Shown here: piece by piece, positions 54,243 to 63,262 of the stretch
Layout: the number at the start of each line of letters is the position of its first letter
Numbering within the stretch: position 1 is the first letter of the stretch
Assembly: GCF_003014735.1 (NCBI RefSeq)
Contig: NZ_PYAX01000003.1
Location: 682,001-746,000 of the forward strand
DNA length: 64,000 nucleotides
Origin: Saccharothrix carnea
Lineage (GTDB): Bacteria > Actinomycetota > Actinomycetes > Mycobacteriales > Pseudonocardiaceae
Reading direction: 5' to 3'
Translations under genes and position numbers: made by a program
Notes under the pieces: model-generated
The model's database searches: none
The model's input: the letters and a program-made list of their open reading frames with translations, nothing else
What the model was told of the DNA's origin: nothing

Positions 54243-54995
54243 ATGGTGCTGAGGGCGGGAACGCGGGTGGCGACGACGACAGCGGACGTCGTGTGGTTGG
54301 ACGACGTGACCAAGGTGTACGCGGGACGGGTGCGGGCGCTCGACGGCGTGACGGTCGGGTTCGCGCGGGGGTCGTTCACGGCGGTGATGGGGCCATCGGG
54401 ATCGGGCAAGTCGACGTTGCTGCACTGCGCGGCCGCGTTGGACCTGCCCACCGGCGGACGCGTCGTGTTGGCCGGGCAGGAAGTCGGCGCGTTGCGCGAA
54501 CCGAAGTTGACCGCGGTGCGCCGGCGGCACGTCGGGTTCGTGTTCCAGTCGTTCAACCTGGTCGACGCGTTGTCGGTGTGGGACAACGTGCTGCTGCCGC
54601 AGCGGTTCGCGGGCGTGCGGCCGGACAAGGCGTGGGCACGGGAGGTGCTGGAGCGGGTCGGGCTCGGTGGCCGGGAACGGTCGAGGCCGGGTGAGCTGTC
54701 CGGTGGGCAGCAGCAGCGGGTGGCGTTGGCGCGGGCGTTGGCGGGACGACCGGAGGTGATCTTCGGTGACGAGCCGACCGGCGCGCTGGACCTGTCGACC
54801 GGGCGCGAGGTGCTGGGGTTGCTGCGCGGGTTCGTGGACGCCCACGCGGCGACCGTCGTGATGGTCACGCACGACCCGGCTGCGGCGGCGTGGGCGGATC
54901 GGGTGGTGTTCCTGGCCGACGGACGGCTCGCCGGCGAGCTGGCCGCACCGACCGCGCAGCAGGTCGCGGCACGGATGACGGAGCTGACCCGATGA
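54243..54995 (+). CDS. ABC transporter ATP-binding protein, MacB/LolD type
   Basis: 250 residues from ATG 54243 (GTG 54267 is an alternative). Walker A MGPSGSGKST, Q-loop VFQSFNLVDALSVWDNV, signature LSGGQQQRVALARAL, Walker B VIFGDEPTGALD and the switch His in VTHDPAA are all present. It is the partner of the FtsX-type permease that follows with an ATGA overlap. Such pairs move lipids or peptide antibiotics, or act as sensors with a dedicated two-component system, which is encoded next. Confidence 0.93.
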   Translation: MVLRAGTRVATTTADVVWLDDVTKVYAGRVRALDGVTVGFARGSFTAVMGPSGSGKSTLLHCAAALDLPTGGRVVLAGQEVGALREPKLTAVRRRHVGFVFQSFNLVDALSVWDNVLLPQRFAGVRPDKAWAREVLERVGLGGRERSRPGELSGGQQQRVALARALAGRPEVIFGDEPTGALDLSTGREVLGLLRGFVDAHAATVVMVTHDPAAAAWADRVVFLADGRLAGELAAPTAQQVAARMTELTR

Positions 54996-57460
54996 CGCTG
55001 AGGCTGGCGGTCGCCAGCGTGCGACGACGGCTGGGCGCGTTCGTCGGCACGTTCCTGACCGCGTTCCTCGCCGTCGCGCTGATCTCGGGCAGCGGGTCGC
55101 TGCTGTACTCGGTGCTGACCGCGGGGCCGGGTGCCGACCGGTTCGCGGGCGTGGACGTCGTGGTCGCGGAGAAGCGGTCGGTGGAGCTGACGACCAGGCA
55201 CGACAAGGGCGACGAGGTCAAGGAGAAGACCAAGACCGAGCGGTTGACCGGTGCGGTGCCGCTACCGGCCGACCTGGTCGCGGCCGTCGCGGCGACGACC
55301 GGCGTCGGTGAAGTGGTGGCCGACTCCGCGTTCCCGGTGGCGTTGGACCTCGAAGGCGTGCCGGTGCGTGCGCCGGAACGTGCCGCGGTCGTCGCGCACG
55401 GCTGGGCCTCCGCCCCCTTGACGCCGTACGTCCTGCGCGACGGCACCGCTCCTGCCACCAACGAGGTCGCGGTAGGCGCCGAGCTGGGGTTGACCACCGG
55501 CCAGACCGTGGGGCTGACCACGAGAACGGGCACGCGTGACGCGCGGGTATCCGGTGTGGTGACCGGCGGCGTGCCGGGACAAGCGGCGATCTTCGTGGCC
55601 GACCGGCAAGTCGGCGAGTGGTCCGGGCTGACCGGCCCCACGGCCATCGCCGTGCAGGTCGTGCCCGGCTTCTCCCCGGACGACGTGGTCTCCGCCCTCG
55701 CCGGACTCGGCGCGGGCGTCTTCACCGGCGACGAGAAGGTGCACGGCGACCTCCCGGGCGCGGTGCCGGACTACGTCGGAGCCGTCTCGATCTTCGGGTT
55801 CCTGTTGGGCATCACGGGTTTCGCGGCGGTGTTCGTGCTCACCGGCACGGTGTCGCTGGCGGTGCGCCAACGGCTGCGGGAACTGGCCCTGCTGCGCACG
55901 GCCGGTGCGACCCCGCGCCAGTTGCGCCGCCTCCTGGCCACGGAGATCACGCTGGTCACGGTGGTGGCGACGGTGCCGGCACTGCCGATCGGCGTGGTGG
56001 TGGCGCACGTGGTGGCCGGGCGGTTCCGCGAGCTGGGCGCGGTGCCGGCGCAGTTCACCGTGGCGGTGAACCCGGTGGTGCTGATCGCGTCGGCCGTGCT
56101 GGGTCTGCTGGTGACCCGGCTGGCCACGGCCGTGGCCGCACGGCGGGCGGTGCGCATCTCGCCGACGCAGGCGTTGCGCGAGACGGTGACCGACGCACGG
56201 GCCGGCCGGGTGCCGAGGGTCGTGGCGGCGGTCGTGTTGACGGCGGGCGCCGTGGCGGTGCTGGGGATCGTGCCGCTGGGCGGGCCGCTCGGCATGGGGA
56301 TGGGTTTCGTGTCGTGCGCGCTGCTGCTCTGCGCTGCCGCCACGCTCGGACCGATCCTGGTGGGCGGCGTCACGGCGGTCGTGTCGCGGCTCGTCGGGTC
56401 GACCGGGGTGCTCGGCCGGGTGGCCGGTGCGATGACCCGGGTCGAGAGCCGTCGGGTGGTGGGGGTGGCGATCCCGTTGACGCTGATGTTCGCGATCAAC
56501 GCGACCATGCTGGTCAACGGCGACATCCTCGGCGCGGTGACGGCCGAGCAGGAGGCGACGCGCGTCGCACCGGCGACGACTCGCGTCACCGCGTCGAACG
56601 CACCCGGCCTGCCGTTGGCCGTCGCGGAACGGGTGGCGGCGCTGCCGTCCGTCACGGGCTCGGCGCTCACCCTCGGCACGCGGGTCGTGGTCGACCAGGA
56701 CGGCAAGCCGGAGGACTACCCGGCCCAAGGACTGCGGTCGGCCGGTGAGCGCGCGCTCGACCTGGGCGTCACGGCGGGGAACCTGGGCGACGTGGACGGC
56801 GGGTCGGTGGCCGTGAGCGCGCCACTGGCCGGGCAGCGCGGCTGGCGGCTCGGCGACCGGCCGACGTTCTGGCTGGCGGACGGCACGCGGGTGGCGTTGC
56901 GCGTGGTGGCGGTGTTCGAGCACTGGCGCGGGTTCGGCGACCTGGTGCTGGACGCGGGCCTGGTCGCGGCGCACGACCCGCGGGGGCTGGTCGGCTCGGT
57001 CCACCTGCGTGGCGAGCCGGACCTGGCGGGGTTCCCGGTGGTGGCGGCGTCGAACGCCGTGCCGGAGGCGGAGAACCAGCAGGCGGCGTGGGAGTTGATG
57101 GTGGCGGTGTCCCTCGGCTTCACGGCGATCGCGGTGGTCAACACGTTCGCCGTCGCCACGGGGGCGCGGCGGCGGGAGTTCGCCGGGTTGCGGTTGGCCG
57201 GTGCGACGGCACGGCAGGTGCACCGGCTGCTCGACCGGGAAGCGGTCATCACGGTCGCGGTCGCGCTGGTGCTCGGGTGCGTGATCAGCGGGATCGTGGT
57301 CGGGGCGTTCAGCGTGGCGCAGGACGGGCGGTGGCGGATGTTCGCCGATCCCGTGCGGTACCTCGGGATGGTGGCGGGGGTGGGGTTGCTCGGGCTGGTG
57401 GCCGGTGCGGTCCCGGCACGCTTGGTGGTCCGGTTCCGCGCCCTGCCTCAGCTAGGTTGA
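54992..57460 (+). CDS. FtsX-like ABC transporter permease
   Basis: 822 residues with two FtsX units. N-terminal helix RRRLGAFVGTFLTAFLAVALISG, a large outer domain (about 45-255), three helices (about 255-410, including RLRELALLRTAGATPRQLRRLL), a second outer domain, and three C-terminal helices (RRREFAGLRLAGATARQVHRLL). It is the mechanotransmission type used in antimicrobial-peptide resistance or lipoprotein export. The ATG overlaps the ATPase stop. TAGGTT over its stop codon may start a separate leaderless transcript for the kinase gene. Confidence 0.92.
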   Translation: MTLRLAVASVRRRLGAFVGTFLTAFLAVALISGSGSLLYSVLTAGPGADRFAGVDVVVAEKRSVELTTRHDKGDEVKEKTKTERLTGAVPLPADLVAAVAATTGVGEVVADSAFPVALDLEGVPVRAPERAAVVAHGWASAPLTPYVLRDGTAPATNEVAVGAELGLTTGQTVGLTTRTGTRDARVSGVVTGGVPGQAAIFVADRQVGEWSGLTGPTAIAVQVVPGFSPDDVVSALAGLGAGVFTGDEKVHGDLPGAVPDYVGAVSIFGFLLGITGFAAVFVLTGTVSLAVRQRLRELALLRTAGATPRQLRRLLATEITLVTVVATVPALPIGVVVAHVVAGRFRELGAVPAQFTVAVNPVVLIASAVLGLLVTRLATAVAARRAVRISPTQALRETVTDARAGRVPRVVAAVVLTAGAVAVLGIVPLGGPLGMGMGFVSCALLLCAAATLGPILVGGVTAVVSRLVGSTGVLGRVAGAMTRVESRRVVGVAIPLTLMFAINATMLVNGDILGAVTAEQEATRVAPATTRVTASNAPGLPLAVAERVAALPSVTGSALTLGTRVVVDQDGKPEDYPAQGLRSAGERALDLGVTAGNLGDVDGGSVAVSAPLAGQRGWRLGDRPTFWLADGTRVALRVVAVFEHWRGFGDLVLDAGLVAAHDPRGLVGSVHLRGEPDLAGFPVVAASNAVPEAENQQAAWELMVAVSLGFTAIAVVNTFAVATGARRREFAGLRLAGATARQVHRLLDREAVITVAVALVLGCVISGIVVGAFSVAQDGRWRMFADPVRYLGMVAGVGLLGLVAGAVPARLVVRFRALPQLG

Positions 57461-57464
57461 CCAG

Positions 57465-58700
57465 GTGTTTCCCCGAGCGGCCAGGGCGCTGGCCCACCTG
57501 CTGGCCGGCCTGGTGACCGGACCCGCCTCGTTCGTGTGGGCGGTGCTGACCACGCTGGCCTGCGGCCTGCTGTCGTTCACCTACCTGGGGCCGCCGGTGT
57601 TCCTGGCGGTGACGTGGGTCAGCCGGTGGATCGCCCGGCTGGAGCGGTGGCGGGCCGGGTGGGTGTTGCGGCGCGTGATCGCCGACCCGTACGGGCCGGT
57701 GACGGGCACCAACCTGTGGGCGCGGGGGCGTTCGGTGATCCGCGAGCCGGGGACGTGGCGTGACCTGGCGTGGCTGCTGGCGGGGTTCCCGGTCGGGTTG
57801 GTGACCGGGGTGGTGGGCGTGGTCGCCGGGGTCGTCGAGCTGGGGGTGCTCCTCGCGCCGGCATGGCTGTGGGCCGTGCCGAACCCGCGCCTGTACCCGG
57901 TGGCGGACTGGCTGTTCAACACCGTCGGCGGTCGGTTCACGATGTCGTTGGCGGGTCTGGTGGCGCTGTGGCCGGTGTTGTGGCTGGTGGCGGCCGTGGC
58001 ACGGGTGCAGGCGTCGATCGCGGCGCGGTTGCTGGACGCCGGGCCGCGGGCGCGGTTGCGGCAGCAGGTCAGCGCGCTGCGGGAGACGCGGCTGCGGGTG
58101 GTCGACGCGCAGGCCGCCGAGTTGCAGCGGATCGAGCGGGACCTGCACGACGGCGCGCAGGCCCGGATCGTGGCGGCGGGCATGACGCTGGCGCTGGCCG
58201 ACCGGAAGCTGCGGGCGGCGGGGTTGGCGGAGGACCCGGCGCGGGCGGACGTGATGAGCGCTCGGCGGCAGTTGGACGACGCCCTGGCCGAGCTGCGGCG
58301 GCTGGTGCGCGGGATCTACCCGCCGATCCTGACCGACCGGGGGCTGGTGGCGGCGCTGACGGCGTTGGCGGGTGACGCGCCGTTGACGGTCGTGGTGGAG
58401 GCGTCGGACCTGGGCGAGCTGCCGGCGGCGGTCGAGTCGGCGGCGTACTTCGTGGTGGCGGAGGCGTTGGCGAACACCGTGAAGCACGCCGCCGCGGACG
58501 AGTGCGTGGTGACGGTGCGCCGGTCGGGTGACGTGCTGGCGCTTGCCGTGCGGGACGACGGGCGCGGCGGCGCGGACCCGTCCGGCTCCGGGTTGGACGG
58601 GCTGCGGCGCCGGGTCGAGGCGTTGGACGGCACGATGGAGGTCACCAGTCCACCCGGTGGGCCCACCACCGTCCGAGCGGAGTTCCCGTGCGCATCGTGA
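57465..58700 (+). CDS. sensor histidine kinase, HisKA_3 type
   Basis: 411 residues. Four N-terminal membrane helices in two pairs flank short loops; then the phospho-acceptor helix RIERDLHDGAQARIVAAGM and an HATPase domain (FVVAEALANTVKHA, VRDDGRGGADPSGSGLDGLRRRV). Like other kinases coupled to FtsX-type transporters it has almost no outer domain, so the transporter itself may be the sensor. GTG start, with TAGGTT (57453-57458) six bases before it. It overlaps the regulator gene by 13 bases. Confidence 0.93.
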   Translation: MFPRAARALAHLLAGLVTGPASFVWAVLTTLACGLLSFTYLGPPVFLAVTWVSRWIARLERWRAGWVLRRVIADPYGPVTGTNLWARGRSVIREPGTWRDLAWLLAGFPVGLVTGVVGVVAGVVELGVLLAPAWLWAVPNPRLYPVADWLFNTVGGRFTMSLAGLVALWPVLWLVAAVARVQASIAARLLDAGPRARLRQQVSALRETRLRVVDAQAAELQRIERDLHDGAQARIVAAGMTLALADRKLRAAGLAEDPARADVMSARRQLDDALAELRRLVRGIYPPILTDRGLVAALTALAGDAPLTVVVEASDLGELPAAVESAAYFVVAEALANTVKHAAADECVVTVRRSGDVLALAVRDDGRGGADPSGSGLDGLRRRVEALDGTMEVTSPPGGPTTVRAEFPCAS

Positions 58701-59332
58701 TCGCCGAAGACCTGCTGCTGCTCCGCGACGGCCTGGTGCGGATGCTGACCGACACCGGGCACACCGTGGTCGCGGCCGTGGACAACGCGCCGGACCTGGA
58801 ACGCGCCGTGCTGGAGCACCGACCGGATCTGTCCATTGTGGACGTCAGATTGCCGCCGGGTTTCCGGGACGAGGGGCTGCGCGCCGCGTTGTCGGTGCGC
58901 GAGCAGGACCCGAAGGCGCCGATCCTGATCCTGTCGCAGTACGTCGAGCGCACGTACGCGACCGAACTCCTGGCAGACGGCAACGGCGCGATCGGCTACC
59001 TGCTCAAGGACCGCGTGACGGCGCTGGACGAGTTCCTCGACGCGCTGGAACGCGTGGCCGCCGGCGGCACCGCGATGGACCCGGAGGTGATCCGCCAGCT
59101 GTTCGCGCGCAACACCCGCGACCAGCGGATCACCACCCTGACCGCACGGGAGCGCGAGGTCCTGGCGCTGGTGGCGCAGGGCCTGTCCAACTCGGCCATC
59201 TGCGCCGAACTCGTCCTCGCGCCGCCGTCGGTGGAGAAGCACATCAGCAACATCCTGACCAAGCTGGACCTGCCACCGGCCGACAACACCCACCGCCGCG
59301 TCCGGGCGGTACTGGCCTATCTCAACCAGTGA
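58688..59332 (+). CDS. NarL/LuxR-type response regulator
   Basis: 214 residues. Receiver: VIAEDLLLLRDGL, phospho-acceptor Asp in LSIVDVRLPPG, conserved Lys in YLLKDRV. LuxR-type helix-turn-helix LTAREREVLALVAQGLSNSAICAELVL at the C-terminus. Last gene of the ABC/two-component operon; it probably feeds back on the transporter promoter, where an inverted repeat is visible. Confidence 0.94.
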   Translation: MRIVIAEDLLLLRDGLVRMLTDTGHTVVAAVDNAPDLERAVLEHRPDLSIVDVRLPPGFRDEGLRAALSVREQDPKAPILILSQYVERTYATELLADGNGAIGYLLKDRVTALDEFLDALERVAAGGTAMDPEVIRQLFARNTRDQRITTLTAREREVLALVAQGLSNSAICAELVLAPPSVEKHISNILTKLDLPPADNTHRRVRAVLAYLNQ

Positions 59333-59370
59333 ACTGACCCGATCGGGCGCCACCCCATTAGGGTCAACGG

Positions 59371-60624
59371 GTGCCTATCGCATTCGACACGACCGGTTTA
59401 CAGCAACGCGACCAGGCCACGTGGGTGAACCCGGCGAACGGCGACCAGGTCAGCCTCACGTACTTCGACCTGGTGCCGGACCTGCCCGCGTCGTTGGACG
59501 ACCTGCCGAAGCTGCGGCACGACCTGGCGGTCACCACCGGCCAGGTCGGGTGCCTCATCGAGGCGCACCACGTGCGGCTCGGTGACGTGCCCGCCTTGTT
59601 CCAGGTGGTGAAGGTGCCGCTGCCGAACCAGCCGTCCGGGCAGGCGTTCATCGGCTCGTTCACCGTGCCCAAGGCCGGGAGCAGCGCCGTGCTCAAGCTG
59701 CAGGCGGTGGAGCGGGGCATGACCGGGATGCGCGAGGCGGTGCTGGTGGCGCAGCTCGGGTTCGAGGACTGGGTGATGCCGCACCCGTACGCGCCGGAGG
59801 TGGAGGGGCGTCTGCCGTTCCACCGGGGTGACGACCCGCGGTACGACGCGCAGTTCGCCGACCACCCGCTGTCCCGCGTCCGCGCCTGGGCGCACCACAC
59901 CATCCGCACCGCGCGCGTCGACCCGCGGTTCGCCGCACTGCCGCCGTTCACGCCCGATCCCGGGCCTGCACCCGCTCCTGCCGTGCCTGAGGTGGGCTCG
60001 ACGTTGACGACGGTCGTGCCGGGCCTGCCGATCGGCGGCTACCTGCCGTTGTGGATCGACGACGAGTGCACGTTCTGGCGCATGGCGGAGCCGGACGTCG
60101 TGCTGGCGAAGTTGGCGCTCGGCGCGCTGGCGCGGACGCCGTTGACCGACCGGCGGTTCCGCGACCTGGTCGCGCTGGACGAGTCGTCGGCCACGATCAT
60201 GCTGCTCAACCGCTACCGGTCCGAGGACGGTGGTATCGCCAGTGGCACGGCGGGGCTCACACGCGTGACCGGGCTCGAGGCGCACGAGGCGTTGACCACG
60301 GACACGTTGCTGGAGGCGTTCCGCTGGATCGGGCGGGTGAGCGTGGCGGCGGCGGAGCGGGGCGAGCACGTCACCGTGGAGCCCGGGACGCACACCGGGG
60401 ACCTGGCCGAGCCCTACGTGCGGCTGGCCGTGCAGGACGAGCTGTCGATCGCCCGGACCGCACCGACACCGCCCACCGAGACCCCGATGTGGCTGGGCCA
60501 GTCCTCGCTGACCTCGCCCGCCACCCGCGAGTCGATCGAGGCGGGCGGCATCCTGGCCATGTACGCGATGAACACGTGGGGCGAACACCCCCTCCGCCTC
60601 TGCCTGACCTTCACCCCCCACTAA
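59371..60624 (+). CDS. conserved-looking protein of unknown function
   Basis: 417 residues from GTG 59371, with TAGGGT (59359-59364) six bases before it, so leaderless expression is likely. There is no signal or membrane helix. Two halves are joined by a Pro/Ala-rich linker (near 190-210, PFTPDPGPAPAPAVPEV). The N-terminal half begins FDTTGLQQRDQATWVNPANGDQVSLTYFD, and the C-terminal half is rich in helices. I recognise no family or catalytic motif. The codon use is native, and downstream lies the palindromic repeat array. Confidence 0.7.
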   Translation: MPIAFDTTGLQQRDQATWVNPANGDQVSLTYFDLVPDLPASLDDLPKLRHDLAVTTGQVGCLIEAHHVRLGDVPALFQVVKVPLPNQPSGQAFIGSFTVPKAGSSAVLKLQAVERGMTGMREAVLVAQLGFEDWVMPHPYAPEVEGRLPFHRGDDPRYDAQFADHPLSRVRAWAHHTIRTARVDPRFAALPPFTPDPGPAPAPAVPEVGSTLTTVVPGLPIGGYLPLWIDDECTFWRMAEPDVVLAKLALGALARTPLTDRRFRDLVALDESSATIMLLNRYRSEDGGIASGTAGLTRVTGLEAHEALTTDTLLEAFRWIGRVSVAAAERGEHVTVEPGTHTGDLAEPYVRLAVQDELSIARTAPTPPTETPMWLGQSSLTSPATRESIEAGGILAMYAMNTWGEHPLRLCLTFTPH

Positions 60625-60627
60625 CGC

Positions 60628-60766
60628 GAGAGTCGTACGTTCAGCGCCCGAGAGTCGTACGTTCACGCACCCTGAATTCAACGCTCACGACGAGCGGCAC
60701 GTCGGCTGAACGTTGAATTCAGGTGTCGTGAACGTACGACTCTCGACGCGTGAACGTCGGACTCTC
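60628..60766. repeat. 22-bp-period palindromic repeat array (locus 2)
   Basis: Three forward 16-base units begin at 60628 (GAGAGTCGTACGTTCA), 60650 (identical) and 60672 (CTGAATTCAACGCTCA). Three inverted units begin at 60707 (TGAACGTTGAATTCAG), 60729 (TGAACGTACGACTCTC) and 60751 (TGAACGTCGGACTCTC). Every step within a half is exactly 22 bp and the two halves mirror each other about position 60697. The array begins three bases after the stop of the upstream gene. It resembles the array at 25423-25583. Confidence 0.88.
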
Positions 60767-61006
60767 GCGGTGGGCGTTTGGGTGAGGTGGGGGCGGCGTG
60801 GGAGGCTGGGGGCACACAGCCCGCATCCGGGCTGGTCGCCCACGGTTCACGAATCCGGCCCCGAGCATCGACCGGGCCAACAGTGGACGCCGCATCGGCA
60901 CGGCACACGGCTCGCACCCGCGTCACGCGGGTTCTCACGGCATCGACGTCCACACCACCGTGTGGCACGCGCGGCCGTCCCGACTCACCCCCAACGGGAG
61001 CACGCC
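60767..61006 (+). other. leader region of the ATP-grasp gene, with a small hairpin
   Basis: CAGCCCG (60816-60822) pairs with CGGGCTG (60827-60833) over a four-base loop. The rest of these 240 bases is G/C-rich and open in several frames, but no precursor peptide or other gene could be supported. GGGAG at 60996-61000 is the only good ribosome binding site. Confidence 0.35.
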
Positions 61007-62200
61007 ATCAGCACCTCCACCTCCCTGCCGCCCGCCGTCCACGCACCCCGGGCGCTCACCGACGTGTACGGCCCCGGCGTCGCCGTCTGCGCACGTCCGG
61101 CCGCGAGCACCAGCACCAGCCGGCACCGCAACACCGTCGACGCGCTCTCCGCCCGGCCGATCGCGGTCGCCGGTGACACCCCGGTCATCTGCAGCGCGGG
61201 CGGCACGGACCCGGTGCTGCTGGCGCGGCTGCGCGACGGCGGCCTCCCGGTCGGCGACGACCTGCGCGAGTTCCGCGACGAGGCCGGTTTCGCCGACCGC
61301 GTCACCGAGGCGATGGCCGATGGCCTGCCGATCGCGATGGAGTACCCCCAGCCGAGCGCGCTGTGCCCGGACGAGCGCATGGTCAAGACCGCCCACCTCG
61401 TCGGCTACTTGAACAACAAGGCCACCATCAGCACGTTCGTCGCACCGCGCTTCCACGCCCGGCGCAGCGTCGTGACCCGCGGTGAACTCGTCGGCGCCAC
61501 GCCCGCGGAGAAGTCCTGGGTGCTCAAGGCCGCCACGAACGACGCCCACGGCGGCAGCCTCGACGTGTACCTGCACGAGGCCGGCGAACAGGTCGCGTTC
61601 CCGGCGTTCACCGACCTGCTCGGCGAGTTCGTGGTCGAGGAGTACCTGTACCTCGCGCGCAACTGGGGCGTCCAGCTCTACGTCGGCCCGGACTCGGTGG
61701 CACGCCTGCTCGCCGTGACCGAACAGCGCGTCGACGCGACCGGCGTCTACGTCGGCGGCCGGTTCGGGCCGGTCGACCCGCCGCCCGCGGACCTGCTCGC
61801 GGAGTGCCTGGCGATCACCCAACGCGCCGCCGACGTCGGCTACCGGGGCCTGTGCAGCCTGGACTGCGCCGAGACCCTCGACGGCCAACTGGTCATGCTC
61901 GACCTGAACTTCCGCATCACCAGCGGCTCCATCCCGCTGCTGGCCCTGCGGTCGGTCCGCCCCGACGCACTGGCCGGCTTCGCCGAGTCGGTGAAACTGA
62001 CCGCCGCCGCACCGCTGGCCGACCTGCTCGCCCACCTCAGCCCGGCCTTGGACGCGGGCGGCGTGCTCGTCACCTCGGGCCACGACAGCACCCGCACCGA
62101 CGACCCCGTCCTGCTCAGCACCCTGCAACTGCTGGTCCACGGCGACGACCCGGACGACGTCACCGCCCGGCGCAGCGCGCTGGAGGCAATCGCGCGCTGA
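61007..62200 (+). CDS. ATP-grasp domain protein, possible amide or peptide ligase
   Basis: About 397 residues. The core shows ATP-grasp features: NNKATISTFVAPRFHARRSVVTRGEL, SWVLKAATNDAHGGSLDVYLHE (nucleotide-binding strand and loop), EFVVEEYLYLARNWGVQLYV, and CAETLDGQLVMLDLNFRITSGS, where D-L-N-x-R holds the metal-binding Asp and Asn. Proteins of this shape ligate a carboxylate to an amine through an acyl phosphate, and some build peptide-like natural products. The start is unclear: an ATC codon at 61007 lies six bases after GGGAG; GTG at 60962 or 61064 are the conventional choices, both without a binding site. No partner enzyme adjoins it. Confidence 0.8.
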   Translation: MSTSTSLPPAVHAPRALTDVYGPGVAVCARPAASTSTSRHRNTVDALSARPIAVAGDTPVICSAGGTDPVLLARLRDGGLPVGDDLREFRDEAGFADRVTEAMADGLPIAMEYPQPSALCPDERMVKTAHLVGYLNNKATISTFVAPRFHARRSVVTRGELVGATPAEKSWVLKAATNDAHGGSLDVYLHEAGEQVAFPAFTDLLGEFVVEEYLYLARNWGVQLYVGPDSVARLLAVTEQRVDATGVYVGGRFGPVDPPPADLLAECLAITQRAADVGYRGLCSLDCAETLDGQLVMLDLNFRITSGSIPLLALRSVRPDALAGFAESVKLTAAAPLADLLAHLSPALDAGGVLVTSGHDSTRTDDPVLLSTLQLLVHGDDPDDVTARRSALEAIAR

Positions 62201-62238
62201 GTACCGCCCAGCCGGTCCGACTCCGCGTGGCGTGAGCG

Positions 62239-63255
62239 CTAGGTCGAGGCGCGCACGACCAGCTCGGTCGGCAGGATCGACGCCGCCGGCGGCTCGCCCT
62301 GGATCTGGTCCAGCAGCAGGCGCACCATCTCGCGGGTGATGCGCTGGAACGGTTGGCGCACGGTGGTCAGGGCGGGGCGGGTGGAGGTGGCGATGCTGGA
62401 GTCGTCGAAACCGCCCACGGCGACGTCCTCGGGTACCCGGCGGCCGGAGTCGTGCAGGACGTTCAGCGCACCCGCCGCCATCAGGTCGGATGCGACGAAC
62501 ACGGCGTCCAGGTCCGGCGCCCGCGAGAGCAGCGCGGCCATCGCCGCCTCACCACCGGCACGGCTGTAGTCGCCGTGCGCGATCAAATCCGGGGAAGCGT
62601 CGGCGCCGAGCACGTCCCGGTAGCCGGCCAGCCGTTCGACACCGCCGGGGGTGTCGGGCGGACCGGTGATGGTGGCGATCCGGCGACGTCCGCGTGACCG
62701 CAGGTGCTCGACCATCAGCCGGGCACCCGAGCGGTCGTCGGCCGCCGCGTAGGCCACCTGCCCCTCGTGCCCGATCGGCTTGCCGCAGGCCACCACGGGG
62801 ATCCCCGAGTCGCGCAGCTCCTCCAGCAACGGGTTGCCGGTGTGCGACGACACCAGCAGCACACCGTCCACGTGGCCGGCGGCGATGAAGCGGCTGGTGC
62901 GCTTGCGCTCGACCTCCGTGTTGGCGGTCATCAACAGCAGCGGCACGTCGACCTCGGCCAGTTCCTGCGTGCAGCCCTGGAGCAGGATGCTGAAGTTGGG
63001 GTCCTCGAACAGCCGCTGTTGCGGTTCGGTGAGCACGAACGCCACCGAGTGCGCGCGCTGCGTGACGAGGCTGCGCGCGGCCGGGTTGGCGACGTACCCG
63101 GTGGTCCGCACGGCCTTCAGCACGGCCTCCAGCGCGGCCGGGCTGACGTTGCGACCGCCGTTCAGGGCGCGCGAGACGGTGCCCCGCGACACGCCGGCGG
63201 CGGCCGCCACGTCGTGGATGGTCGGCCGGTTGCGCGGCGCCCTGTTCCCGGTCAT
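62239..63255 (-). CDS. LacI-family transcriptional regulator
   Basis: 338 residues from ATG 63255. N-terminal helix-turn-helix TIHDVAAAAGVSRGTVSRALNGGRNVSPAALEAV with hinge AARSLVTQRAHSVAFVL, then a periplasmic-binding-protein-like sensor domain ending GFDDSSIATSTRPALTTVRQPF. It presumably represses the sugar ABC transporter encoded just upstream; its ATG is eight bases after the permease stop. The sugar cannot be inferred. Confidence 0.95.
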   Translation of the reverse strand: MTGNRAPRNRPTIHDVAAAAGVSRGTVSRALNGGRNVSPAALEAVLKAVRTTGYVANPAARSLVTQRAHSVAFVLTEPQQRLFEDPNFSILLQGCTQELAEVDVPLLLMTANTEVERKRTSRFIAAGHVDGVLLVSSHTGNPLLEELRDSGIPVVACGKPIGHEGQVAYAAADDRSGARLMVEHLRSRGRRRIATITGPPDTPGGVERLAGYRDVLGADASPDLIAHGDYSRAGGEAAMAALLSRAPDLDAVFVASDLMAAGALNVLHDSGRRVPEDVAVGGFDDSSIATSTRPALTTVRQPFQRITREMVRLLLDQIQGEPPAASILPTELVVRAST

Positions 63256-63262
63256 GACTCCC

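Noticed and set aside
60628-60766. Rho-independent terminator or insertion-sequence ends
   Set aside because: The inverted halves are built from periodic units with spacers rather than one continuous stem, there is no transposase, and no target-site duplication was seen.
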